A stretch of 8,030 nt of DNA from an uncultured bacterium (GCA_937895305.1 CALAXS010000551.1:1-8030), one strand, 5' to 3'. Numbered from the stretch's first letter, positions 1 to 5,732 are shown. The notes: a model not told the origin generated them from the sequence alone. Program-made: numbers and translations.

Positions 1-116
1 AACTGCTTCTCCCACTCCGCCAGCCCCGTCCCCTTCACCTGATCAAAGGAAACAAAACCTGCCAGCAGCAGAATAGCGATGAGGATGCCGAGGCTTTGCA
101 GAATCGTTTTGGACAT
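1..116 (-). CDS. Membrane-anchored protein, N-terminal fragment
   Basis: Partial gene that leaves the window at base 1; only the first 38 codons are present. It starts at ATG (bases 116-114) and reads MSKTILQSLGILIAILLLAG, then FVSFDQVKGTGLAEWEKQ. After a short charged start (K3) there is a hydrophobic run at about residues 5-20, as in a signal anchor or an uncleaved signal peptide. I see no lipobox and no clear Ala-X-Ala cleavage site, so a single N-terminal membrane anchor with the rest outside the cytoplasm is the simplest reading. A purine-rich GGAAAGGG lies upstream; its closest GGGA is 12 bases from the start, so the ribosome binding site is only fair. The gene diverges from the release-factor gene. 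The family cannot be recognised from this fragment. Confidence 0.6.
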   Translation of the reverse strand, partial: MSKTILQSLGILIAILLLAGFVSFDQVKGTGLAEWEKQ

Positions 117-198
117 ACGCGCTTTGTTTCCCTTTCCGTGTCGGGGAGTGTAGCATATTGAAAACAGAATACTGCTGTTCAAGAAAATTTTTTGATCG

Positions 199-332
199 GT
201 CATTGCGAACCGAGTATAACGAGGCGATAATCTGGCTTGGTCCTGAGGATGTTGCTGTCGGAGTCAATGCTGCCACTGTCCAGTTGTCTGGGCCAAGCTA
301 GATTGCCACGTCGCTGCGCTCCTCGCAATGAC
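199..332. repeat. MITE-like palindromic repeat (gtcattgcga family)
   Basis: Two imperfect inverted arms of about 44 bases (199-242 and 289-332) enclose a central segment of about 46 bases. The outer ends match exactly: GTCATTGCGA on the left and TCGCAATGAC on the right. The inner parts also match with a few changes (ATCTGGCTTGG against the complement of CCAAGCTAGAT). There is no transposase gene inside. This 'cattgcgag...gcaatct' type of element is a dispersed non-coding repeat I recognise from many bacterial genomes. A related copy lies at 7966-8022. I see no convincing flanking target duplication. The arms could fold as a long hairpin in RNA or single-stranded DNA. Confidence 0.8.
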
Positions 333-369
333 GGTTGAGGTGGAGGCCTAGTGATACGAAAAGTAGTGA

Positions 370-398
370 TTGGCCATTGTGGTTGCACGTATTATATA
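370..398 (+). promoter_or_regulatory. Possible sigma-70 promoter of the release-factor gene
   Basis: TTGGCC (370-375) and TATATA (393-398) are separated by 17 bases, with an AT-rich -10 region. This would start transcription near base 405 and leave a leader of about 40 bases before the ATG at 447. The sequence CGAAAAGTA (357-365) sits just upstream and recurs near other genes in the window. The hexamers are approximate. Confidence 0.4.
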
Positions 399-446
399 TT
401 CTTGCACTTCTATTTTGGAGAAGAGTGAATACGGAAAGAATGACTC

Positions 447-833
447 ATGCCGAAATTTGGTGTAACCCCACAAAAAGAAAAAGCGTTGCTGGAACGAATG
501 GCTGCATTAAACATCGTAGATTCAGACCTTGATGAATCTTTTATCACGGGGAGTGGCAAGGGCGGTCAGAAGGTGAATAAGACGGCGAGTTGTGTGCAGT
601 TGCGGCATGGGCCGACGGGGCTGGAGGTGAAGGTGCAGGAAGCGCGGTCGCAGGCGTTGAATCGGTATCATGCGCGGAAGCGACTCTGTGAACTGATGGA
701 AGAGAAAACGCTGGGCAAGAAAAGCCCGGCGGCGTTGAAGCTGGAGAAAATACGCAAGCAAAAGCAACGACGTAAACGACGGGGAAAAGGGGCTGGGAAT
801 TTAACCACGGAGAGCACAGAGGGGGGAAGTTAA
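447..833 (+). CDS. GGQ-domain release factor-like ribosome-rescue protein
   Basis: A 128-residue protein with the catalytic domain of class I peptide chain release factors and no codon-recognition domain. Residues 34-52 carry the peptidyl-tRNA hydrolysis motif GSGKGGQKVNKTASCVQL, with GGQ at 39-41. They are followed by the typical VKVQEARSQALNRYHARKRL region (61-80). The C-terminus is strongly basic (KIRKQKQRRKRRGKG, 101-115). That layout matches ArfB (YaeJ) and mitochondrial MTRFR/C12orf65-like rescue factors, whose basic tails enter the mRNA channel of stalled ribosomes. The likely role is therefore hydrolysis of peptidyl-tRNA on non-stop ribosomes in the cytoplasm. The start is well supported: an in-frame TGA lies at 441-443, and GGAAAG (433-438) precedes the ATG by 8 bases. 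The last ten codons (LTTESTEGGS) are encoded by a dispersed repeat, so the natural end may once have differed. The domain call is firm; the exact subfamily is not. Confidence 0.88.
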   Translation: MPKFGVTPQKEKALLERMAALNIVDSDLDESFITGSGKGGQKVNKTASCVQLRHGPTGLEVKVQEARSQALNRYHARKRLCELMEEKTLGKKSPAALKLEKIRKQKQRRKRRGKGAGNLTTESTEGGS

Positions 834-873
834 GAGGGGGAGATTCACCACAAGGGCACAAAGAACACAAAGG
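801..873. repeat. Degenerate 'accac..cacagag' repeat units
   Basis: Two diverged copies of a purine-rich unit: ttaaccacggagagcacag, continuing to base 822, and a second from 844 to 873 containing caccacaagggcacaaag and then aacacaaagg. Units of the form TTAACCAC-GAGA-CACAGAGG are a widespread dispersed repeat in bacterial genomes with large intergenic regions. The first copy overlaps the 3' end of the release-factor gene and encodes its last ten residues and leads into its stop. The segment after each copy (823-843 and 872-910) is also nearly all G and A on the plus strand. Confidence 0.6.
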
Positions 874-917
874 AGGACGGGGGAGACAGGGGAAGAGAAG
901 TAAAAAGGGAAGGGCAC

Positions 918-947
918 GCGAAGCCGCGAAGCCGCGAAGCCGCAAAG
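918..947. repeat. 8-bp tandem repeat (gcgaagcc)
   Basis: Three exact head-to-tail copies of GCGAAGCC (918-941) followed by a partial fourth, GCAAAG (942-947). It directly abuts the G-rich hexamer tandem. The short unit suggests growth by replication slippage. Confidence 0.85.
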
Positions 948-973
948 GGGATGGGGATGGGGATGGGGATGGG
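947..973 (+). repeat. G-rich hexamer tandem (ggggat), possible G-quadruplex
   Basis: Four exact copies of GGGGAT (947-970) followed by GGG (971-973). This gives five G-runs of at least three separated by AT, which meets the usual sequence rule for an intramolecular G-quadruplex on the plus strand. It is also a simple repeat whose copy number could vary between strains. Confidence 0.85.
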
Positions 974-990
974 AAACACCAAGCCCACTG

Positions 991-1082
991 GTTCCCATGC
1001 TCTGCGTGGGAATCTGGGCGATCTTGCATTTTTATTCGAGTCAGAGCCTCGATGTATGCATTCCCACGCAGAGCATGGGAAC
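991..1082. repeat. Dispersed repeat with perfect 23-bp inverted arms
   Basis: Left arm 991-1013 (begins gttcccatgctctgcg) and right arm 1060-1082 (begins attcccacgcagagca) are exact reverse complements over 23 bases, separated by 46 bases. Each arm is itself partly palindromic (TTCCCA...TGGGAA), as in REP-like units, so either arm alone or the pair could form a hairpin. The 'ttcccacgc-agagc-tgggaac' sequence is a known type of interspersed repeat in many bacterial genomes. No transposase is present, so it is non-autonomous or a relic. It lies where it disrupts no gene. Confidence 0.85.
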
Positions 1083-1178
1083 GAGGAACGGATGACCACA
1101 GATTGGGAGGGGAACGAGGGAAAGGAACGGAACAAACGACGGGGGGAGGATAGCTTGGGGATATGGGTGCTTCGCAAT

Positions 1179-1214
1179 AAAAAAACGGCCCCAACACAGT
1201 GTCGGAGCCGTTTT
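1179..1214 (-). terminator. Rho-independent terminator of the oxidoreductase gene
   Basis: A 15-base stem (1182-1196 with 1200-1214) closes on a 3-base loop. The A-run at 1179-1185 becomes a 7-U tract in the minus-strand transcript. The two non-Watson-Crick positions are G-U wobbles in the minus-strand RNA but C-A mismatches in the plus-strand RNA, which fixes the orientation. It lies 24 bases beyond the oxidoreductase stop. Confidence 0.85.
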
Positions 1215-1237
1215 GTGATTCAGGTGTTCAGGATGCT

Positions 1238-2533
1238 TTAGGCGATGGTTTTGACTTCGAATCCGGGGTGGTAGTCGCGGGTGAGCATCTTGTTGGCTTC
1301 GTCGTTACCCACAAATTTTTCGGTCTTGGGATCGAATTTGAGGGAGGTGCCGAGGCGGTAGGATGCATTGGCGAGGTGCGCATGACCGGAGGAGTAGTGC
1401 GCGTCTTGCGCCGTACCACGGATGCTGCTCTTGTCGCGACTCTTTACAGAATTCACGAAGTTCTGCCAGCAGCTTTCTTCCTTGGCAATGGGATACTCCT
1501 TGTCGTCGACGGGGATGTGCTTCATCTGTTTATCAAAGAAACCCTTACCTTCTACATAGTAGCCTTCGTTGGCATAGAAGAGGTTACCCACGCCCACGCC
1601 ATCTTCATGGTTGGTGAAGCGGTTACGTACTTCGAAGACCATCATGGTGCCATCTTCATAGGTATAGGTGATGTTGTTGGTGTTGGGCGTTTCGGCCATA
1701 TCGTCGTAGGTGTAACGACCACCAGCGGAATAGACCTCTACGGGGAAGCCACGGTTCATGCCCCATACCGCTACGTCGAGCTGATGGATGCCCTGATTGC
1801 CGACTTCGCCACAACCATAGTGCCAGAACCAGTGCCAGGTGTAGGGGTGGTAGCCTTTGTTGTAATTCTGTTCAGAGGCTGGACCCTGCCACAGACGCCA
1901 GTCGAGACCCTTGGGTGCTTCCTCATCTTCGTGCTTGCCGATGGAGCCGCGATTACCGTTCTTGTAGCAGAGGCCACGGCCCATGTACATGTCACCGATA
2001 ATGGAACCATTTTGAATCAACTCGATGTCACGTGCCCAGCGCATATCAGAGCGGCGCTGTGTACCGTGCTGTACGATCTTGTCATATTTGTCTGCGGCAG
2101 CGATGAGTTGCTGACCTTCGTGAATGTTATAGGTGCCGGGCTTTTCGACGTATACGTCTTTCCCAGCTTCCATGGCCCAGATAGCAGCCAGAGTGTGCCA
2201 GTGGTTGGGCGTGGCGATACTTATCGCATCGATATCGGGATCGGCCAAGGCTTCCCGAATATCAACAAAGGTCTTGGGAGCTTTACCATATTGTTTCTCA
2301 AACTGACCCGCACCACGCGAGAGGATGCGTGCATCGGCATCACAGAGTGCGACGACTTCAGCACCTTTGGCACTTTGAAAACCATCAATGTGACTGCGGC
2401 CACGGCCATTAATACCCATAACGCAAATACGAAGGGTTTCATTGGCACCCAACACTTTACCCTGTGAAAAGGAGCCTGCTGCCAATACGGCCGCAGTGGA
2501 CGCTCCCATAAACTTTCTACGTGACAAATCCAT
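1238..2533 (-). CDS. Tat-exported Gfo/Idh/MocA-family oxidoreductase
   Basis: A 431-residue NAD(P)-dependent dehydrogenase-like protein of the Gfo/Idh/MocA family, which generally acts on sugars, inositols or their derivatives. The N-terminus carries a twin-arginine signal (SRRKFMG, residues 4-10, then an Ala-rich hydrophobic stretch to about 30), predicting folded export across the cytoplasmic membrane. The Rossmann dinucleotide-binding motif is GINGRGRSH (40-48). The family EKP motif with its catalytic lysine is at 130-132. A Trp/His-rich substrate-site segment (WHWFWHYGCGEVGNQGIHQLD, 233-253) contains H250 and D253, which match the usual catalytic His/Asp region. Length is typical. The start is well supported: AGGAG (complement of 2542-2546) lies 8 bases before the ATG. 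It is monocistronic, with its own terminator, and divergent from an MFS gene. Exported members of this family are very numerous in Planctomycetota, Lentisphaerota and Hydrogenedentota; the substrate cannot be told from sequence. Confidence 0.93.
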   Translation of the reverse strand: MDLSRRKFMGASTAAVLAAGSFSQGKVLGANETLRICVMGINGRGRSHIDGFQSAKGAEVVALCDADARILSRGAGQFEKQYGKAPKTFVDIREALADPDIDAISIATPNHWHTLAAIWAMEAGKDVYVEKPGTYNIHEGQQLIAAADKYDKIVQHGTQRRSDMRWARDIELIQNGSIIGDMYMGRGLCYKNGNRGSIGKHEDEEAPKGLDWRLWQGPASEQNYNKGYHPYTWHWFWHYGCGEVGNQGIHQLDVAVWGMNRGFPVEVYSAGGRYTYDDMAETPNTNNITYTYEDGTMMVFEVRNRFTNHEDGVGVGNLFYANEGYYVEGKGFFDKQMKHIPVDDKEYPIAKEESCWQNFVNSVKSRDKSSIRGTAQDAHYSSGHAHLANASYRLGTSLKFDPKTEKFVGNDEANKMLTRDYHPGFEVKTIA

Positions 2534-2612
2534 TATGCTATCTCCTCAGTATTTGGTTTACCCTGAACGGGGAATGTCATCAGACGTACCCATAAGACTA
2601 GCACACGATACG

Positions 2613-2641
2613 TTGAGTTTCCACCCATTACAGGTTATTTA
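2613..2641 (+). promoter_or_regulatory. Possible sigma-70 promoter of the MFS gene
   Basis: TTGAGT (2613-2618) and TATTTA (2636-2641) are 17 bases apart in the 147-base region between the divergent oxidoreductase and transporter genes. Transcription would start near 2648, about 33 bases before the ATG at 2681. The match is moderate. I could not fix a promoter for the opposite strand in this region. Confidence 0.4.
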
Positions 2642-2680
2642 TGGTAAGCCCTTGCTTGGACTGCTCTTAATCATTACCCT

Positions 2681-3898
2681 ATGCCCTCTATGGCCTCCTT
2701 ACGTCTCGAAGCACAGGCCCGGGTAATCCTCGGGCTGAACATCCTTTACAACATCGCCGACAGTCTCTGTTCGGTGTTTGTGGGGGTGTATTTTTACAGC
2801 AATGCAGTGAATGCGACCCCTATTTATCAGCATTATTTCTGGTTGCTGAACGCCTGTGCGCTGACCTTTGTTCTTGCGGGATGGTATGCCCAGGTTAAGG
2901 ACCGGGTGCATGTCTTGCGGCTAGGGCTGTTTATTCAGGCTATTGTCTATGGCATAGTGCTGTATTTGCGTGAATCGGCGGTGGACTATGCGATTCCACT
3001 GGGGATCCTGCTGGGTATAGGGCTGGGGAGTTATTACGCGGGGACCAACACGTTACATTTTGATGCGACCACAAAGGACAAGCGCAGCTATTTTCTGGGC
3101 TGGATGAACGCGGGTACAGGGGCTGCACGCTTTATCGGACCTGTCTTTGCAGGAAAGCTCATCAATGTGATTCCGGAATGGGGTTATGAATGTGTTTTCT
3201 TTACGGCGGTTGTGCTGTATTTAGCAGCATTCCTATTTAGCTTTCGGGTCCATGATGATGGGGTGCATCGGCCCTATTTACTGGGCTATGCGGTCAATCC
3301 TTTCAAGATGCACCGCGACTGGTGCTGGTTTATGGGCAGTTCTTTTTTCGTCGCTGGCAGTTATATGCTGATTCCCCTGCTTTTAAGTCTGCTCATGTTT
3401 GTTGAGACGGAAAATGCGTTTTACGTAGGCGTTTTTATGGGGGTGCAGTCCATTGTAAACATTCTGGTCTCCTATGCGGTGGGGCGGTGGATGCAATCCC
3501 ATCATCGTAAAGCGACCATGTTCTGGAGCTCCGTCGCCATTGCATTGGCTGGGGGGCTTATTCTGGTGCATTGGAGCATAACCACACTCATCGTGTTCAG
3601 CCTTATTCGCGCGGTGGCTATGCCCCTGTTTCAGGTGCCCTATATCAGCTATAAATTCGATATTATTGACCGGGTTATGCCGCAACCGGGCCATCGCATT
3701 GAGTTCATCGTAGCCTGGGAGTTACCCCTGTGGCTGGGGCGTTTTTTCTTCTGCCTCTTTCTCATTTACAGTGCAGGGGAGCTGGAAGCCTTTGATGTGC
3801 GGGTTTGCCTATTTCTGCTCTGTGCACAACGCCTCCTGGCCCACTGGTGCACCATCCAGACGGATGTCGTTCGGGAGAGTCTTTTGCGTGCAGCGTGA
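2681..3898 (+). CDS. Major facilitator superfamily (MFS) transporter
   Basis: A 405-residue inner-membrane protein with about 12 hydrophobic segments, roughly at residues 14-39, 50-70, 79-97, 102-122, 138-163, 170-190, 213-230, 236-257, 268-288, 290-310, 341-365 and 370-387. The halves are joined by a polar cytoplasmic loop (about 190-210). Small-residue packing stretches such as GILLGIGLGSYYAG (108-121) and GWMNAGTGAARFIGPVFAG (140-158), and a late RIEFIVAWELPLWLGR (339-354), are typical of MFS proteins. Substrate is unknown; a drug or small-metabolite permease is possible. Two in-frame ATGs (2681 and 2690) compete, and neither has a clear Shine-Dalgarno sequence; an in-frame TAA at 2645-2647 rules out a longer start. 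It diverges from the oxidoreductase, so a shared sugar-related role is conceivable but unproven. No terminator is obvious after the stop. Confidence 0.85.
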   Translation: MPSMASLRLEAQARVILGLNILYNIADSLCSVFVGVYFYSNAVNATPIYQHYFWLLNACALTFVLAGWYAQVKDRVHVLRLGLFIQAIVYGIVLYLRESAVDYAIPLGILLGIGLGSYYAGTNTLHFDATTKDKRSYFLGWMNAGTGAARFIGPVFAGKLINVIPEWGYECVFFTAVVLYLAAFLFSFRVHDDGVHRPYLLGYAVNPFKMHRDWCWFMGSSFFVAGSYMLIPLLLSLLMFVETENAFYVGVFMGVQSIVNILVSYAVGRWMQSHHRKATMFWSSVAIALAGGLILVHWSITTLIVFSLIRAVAMPLFQVPYISYKFDIIDRVMPQPGHRIEFIVAWELPLWLGRFFFCLFLIYSAGELEAFDVRVCLFLLCAQRLLAHWCTIQTDVVRESLLRAA

Positions 3899-3993
3899 TG
3901 GCTGATGCGCTTTGGGGGAATCATACGGGTTACTGCACTTGATAGGCAAAACATACAGAATTAGATAAAAAACAGAACTGATTGGTAGAAAAG

Positions 3994-4022
3994 TTGAAAT
4001 TCAGACCAAAAAAACCTACAAT
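3994..4022 (+). promoter_or_regulatory. Sigma-70 promoter of the NifA-type activator gene
   Basis: TTGAAA (3994-3999) and TACAAT (4017-4022) are separated by exactly 17 bases containing an A-run. This is the best promoter match in the window. The start of transcription would be near 4029, giving a leader of about 35 bases to the GTG at 4064. It would leave only about 8 bases before the ATG at 4037, which argues for the GTG. The overlapping GAAAAGT (3988-3994) resembles the motif found upstream of other genes here. Confidence 0.65.
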
Positions 4023-4047
4023 ACGGTAGTTCTGATATGCGCCCATT

Positions 4048-4055
4048 AGAAGGAG
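4048..4055 (+). promoter_or_regulatory. Ribosome binding site that decides the activator start
   Basis: AGAAGGAG at 4048-4055 is a strong Shine-Dalgarno sequence 8 bases before GTG 4064. It lies downstream of the alternative ATG at 4037, which has none of its own. It therefore favours the GTG, making the protein 519 rather than 528 residues. Confidence 0.75.
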
Positions 4056-4063
4056 TTTCCCTC

Positions 4064-5623
4064 GTGACCACCCCCCCGAAACCGACCGGCGAAGTGCAAC
4101 GTGAAGTTATTGAGCTGCGACTTCTTTTTGAAATCAGTAAAATCCTCGACCGGAGTATAGATCTACGGGATGAGTTGGGGCCGGTCCTGAAAGCTATGGT
4201 TAAGCACACGGGGATGTTGCGCGGAACCATCACTCTTGTAAATCGTGAAACGGGTGGACTTAGCATCGAAGCAGCCCATGGGCTTTCGGGAGATGAGCTG
4301 GAGCGAGGGCAGTATCAGCCCGGTGAAGGTGTAGTGGGTAAGGTGGTTGAAAATGGACGCTCAATGGTGATTCCGCGGATCTCTCAGGAACCCATGTTCC
4401 TGAACCGCACCAAGGCGCGGAAAAATCTGAGCAAGAAAGAAATATCTTTTTTGTGTGTGCCCATCAAGATGGAGACTGCAGTGATTGGTGCACTGAGTGC
4501 AGATCGCCTTTTTGCAGCGGACATTTCGTATGAAGAAGATTTGCGTTGTATGACCATTATTGCCTCAATGATTGCACAAGCTGTACGGCTGCGGCAGGAG
4601 CACCAGGAAGAGCGTAAGCGACTCATGGAAGAGAATACCCGCTTGCAGCATGAATTGCAGGAAAAGTTTCGTCCGGCGAATATGATTGGTCGTGCGAGTA
4701 CCATACAAGATGTCTTTGATTTGATTGCACAGGTGGCGAAGAGTGACGCCACGGTACTGTTGCGCGGTGAGAGTGGCGTAGGGAAAGAGTTGGTGGCACA
4801 CAGTTTGCATTACAACAGTTTGCGTGCGGCCAAGGCCTTTATCCGTGTAAATTGCGCGGCATTACCAGAGTCGGTGATTGAGAGTGAATTATTTGGTCAT
4901 GAGGCGGGGGCCTTTACGGGGGCGGTGCAGCAGCGGCAGGGCCGTTTTGAGTTGGCCCATGGCGGGACCATATTCCTCGATGAAATTGGTGATTTGACGG
5001 CACAGACCCAGGTGAAGTTACTGCGTGTCTTGCAGGAGCGAGAGTTCGAGCGGGTAGGCGGTAACGAGACGGTAAAGGTGGATGTGCGTATTATTGCGGC
5101 GACGAGTCGCAAGCTTGAAGATATGATGGAGACAGATGCCTTCAGGCAGGATTTATATTATCGGCTAAATGTGTTTCCTATTCACATTCCGCCGTTACGT
5201 GAGCGTCGCACGGATATTCTGGAACTCGCGAATTTCTTTGTGGAGAAATACAGCAAGCTGAATCACAAGTATGTGCGGCGTATATCGACACCAGCCATTG
5301 ATATGCTCATGAGTTATCATTGGCCGGGCAATGTACGTGAGTTGGAGAATTGCCTGGAACGTGCAGTTTTACTGACCAATGATGATGTGGTGCACGGCCA
5401 TCATTTACCGCCGACCCTGCAGACGGCCGAGGCTTCCAATACACCGATTAAGGGGACCCTGGATGAAACCCTGCTTCAGGTGGAGGCTGAGCTTATTATT
5501 GAGTCGTTAAAGAATTCGAAGGGGAACAAGGCACGGGCAGCGCGTGAATTGGGTATTACAGAGCGGCTTATGGGGCTGCGAGTTCGTAAACACGAGATTG
5601 AGCCAAAGCAGTACAGGAATTAG
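4064..5623 (+). CDS. NifA-type sigma-54-dependent activator (GAF, AAA+, Fis)
   Basis: A bacterial enhancer-binding protein of 519 residues from the GTG start. An N-terminal GAF sensor domain spans about 15-170 and is joined by a charged helical linker (about 175-205, EERKRLMEEN-like). The AAA+ domain shows Walker A GESGVGKE (235-242), the sigma-54-contacting GAFTGA loop (282-287), Walker B FLDEIGD (304-310), the conserved LYYRLNVFPI stretch (364-373) and WPGNVRE (420-426). A Fis-type helix-turn-helix ends the protein (about 475-517, ARAARELGITERLMGLRVRK). It should hydrolyse ATP to open sigma-54 promoters from upstream sites. The order and the C-terminal helix resemble NifA, but no nif gene is nearby and the cysteine motif of oxygen-sensitive NifA between AAA+ and HTH is absent. 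'NifA-like' describes the family, not proof of a nitrogen role. The start is GTG 4064 by its ribosome binding site; ATG 4037 is the alternative. Confidence 0.92.
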   Translation: MTTPPKPTGEVQREVIELRLLFEISKILDRSIDLRDELGPVLKAMVKHTGMLRGTITLVNRETGGLSIEAAHGLSGDELERGQYQPGEGVVGKVVENGRSMVIPRISQEPMFLNRTKARKNLSKKEISFLCVPIKMETAVIGALSADRLFAADISYEEDLRCMTIIASMIAQAVRLRQEHQEERKRLMEENTRLQHELQEKFRPANMIGRASTIQDVFDLIAQVAKSDATVLLRGESGVGKELVAHSLHYNSLRAAKAFIRVNCAALPESVIESELFGHEAGAFTGAVQQRQGRFELAHGGTIFLDEIGDLTAQTQVKLLRVLQEREFERVGGNETVKVDVRIIAATSRKLEDMMETDAFRQDLYYRLNVFPIHIPPLRERRTDILELANFFVEKYSKLNHKYVRRISTPAIDMLMSYHWPGNVRELENCLERAVLLTNDDVVHGHHLPPTLQTAEASNTPIKGTLDETLLQVEAELIIESLKNSKGNKARAARELGITERLMGLRVRKHEIEPKQYRN

Positions 5624-5647
5624 CTGAAATTCACCTGCATAGTGATG

Positions 5648-5659
5648 CTTTTCGAAAAG
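5648..5659. promoter_or_regulatory. 12-bp perfect palindrome upstream of the lipoprotein gene
   Basis: CTTTTCGAAAAG is a perfect 12-base palindrome, 24 bases after the activator stop and 24 bases before the -10-like TATGAT. It could be an operator for a dimeric regulator. A weak hairpin GCAT-AGTG-ATGC followed by TTTT lies just upstream and might help to end the activator transcript. Function is a guess. Confidence 0.3.
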
Positions 5660-5679
5660 TACCCGTTCAGGGCAGAGCG

Positions 5680-5688
5680 TGGTATGAT
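5680..5688 (+). promoter_or_regulatory. Extended -10 promoter of the lipoprotein gene
   Basis: TGGTATGAT (5680-5688) fits an extended -10 element (TG-N-TATGAT). There is no good -35 at the usual distance (TACCCG at 5660-5665), which is acceptable for extended -10 promoters. The transcript would begin near 5695, leaving about 38 bases before the ATG. Confidence 0.45.
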
Positions 5689-5732
5689 GGAACTCACCTC
5701 AATCGTCGTCATTATAATTCAGGAGATTATTT

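Larger units (their letters stand above)
117..446. other. Divergent intergenic region with repeat and promoters
   Basis: A 330-base stretch without a convincing gene, between the divergent minus-strand fragment and the release-factor gene. It holds a 134-bp palindromic repeat (199-332) and a possible sigma-70 promoter for the release factor (370-398). For the minus-strand gene, an extended -10-like TGCTACACT can be read on the reverse strand at 155-147, but its -35 is poor. Short open frames on both strands here consist largely of repeat sequence and show no protein signature. Confidence 0.6.
834..1237. other. Repeat island between convergent genes
   Basis: A 404-base stretch without a gene, between the stops of the release factor (plus) and the oxidoreductase (minus). 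In order it contains a degenerate 'caccac..cacaaag' unit, an 8-base tandem repeat, a G-rich hexamer tandem, a perfect 23-bp inverted repeat, a purine-rich tract (1083-1160) and a minus-strand terminator. Long open frames cross it on both strands, but their translations are repeat-derived low-complexity text (for example Pro-Ser runs from the hexamer), so I do not call them genes. Confidence 0.75.

Noticed and set aside
372..386. Sigma-54-like promoter TGGC...TTGC before the release factor
   Set aside because: The GG and GC doublets are separated by 11 bases instead of the required 10. Sigma-54 promoters rarely tolerate that.
801..1082. CRISPR array
   Set aside because: The repeats are of different lengths and sequences, without regular spacers between identical repeats, and no cas gene is present.
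544..1197. 217-codon open frame on the minus strand across the repeat island
   Set aside because: Its translation is low-complexity Pro/Ser text from the hexamer and REP-like repeats and then runs antisense to the release factor. No conserved motif is seen.
1199..2467. 422-codon open frame on the plus strand, antisense to the oxidoreductase
   Set aside because: The minus-strand frame has a Tat signal, Rossmann motif, EKP motif, ribosome binding site and terminator. The antisense translation shows no domain, and its start lies inside the terminator hairpin; it is a by-product of codon usage.
2561..2571. CCCTGAACGGG, whose reverse complement also occurs at 5662-5672, as a shared operator
   Set aside because: A shared 11-mer is expected several times by chance in 8 kb of two-strand sequence, and the surrounding bases do not match.
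3972..4034. CAGAACT / AGTTCTG inverted pair flanking the activator promoter
   Set aside because: Only seven matching bases with a spacer of about 49; no extension of the match, so chance is a fair explanation.
5713..5718. TATAAT as -10 box of the lipoprotein gene
   Set aside because: Although a perfect hexamer, it would place the transcription start at or inside the ribosome binding site (5721-5725).
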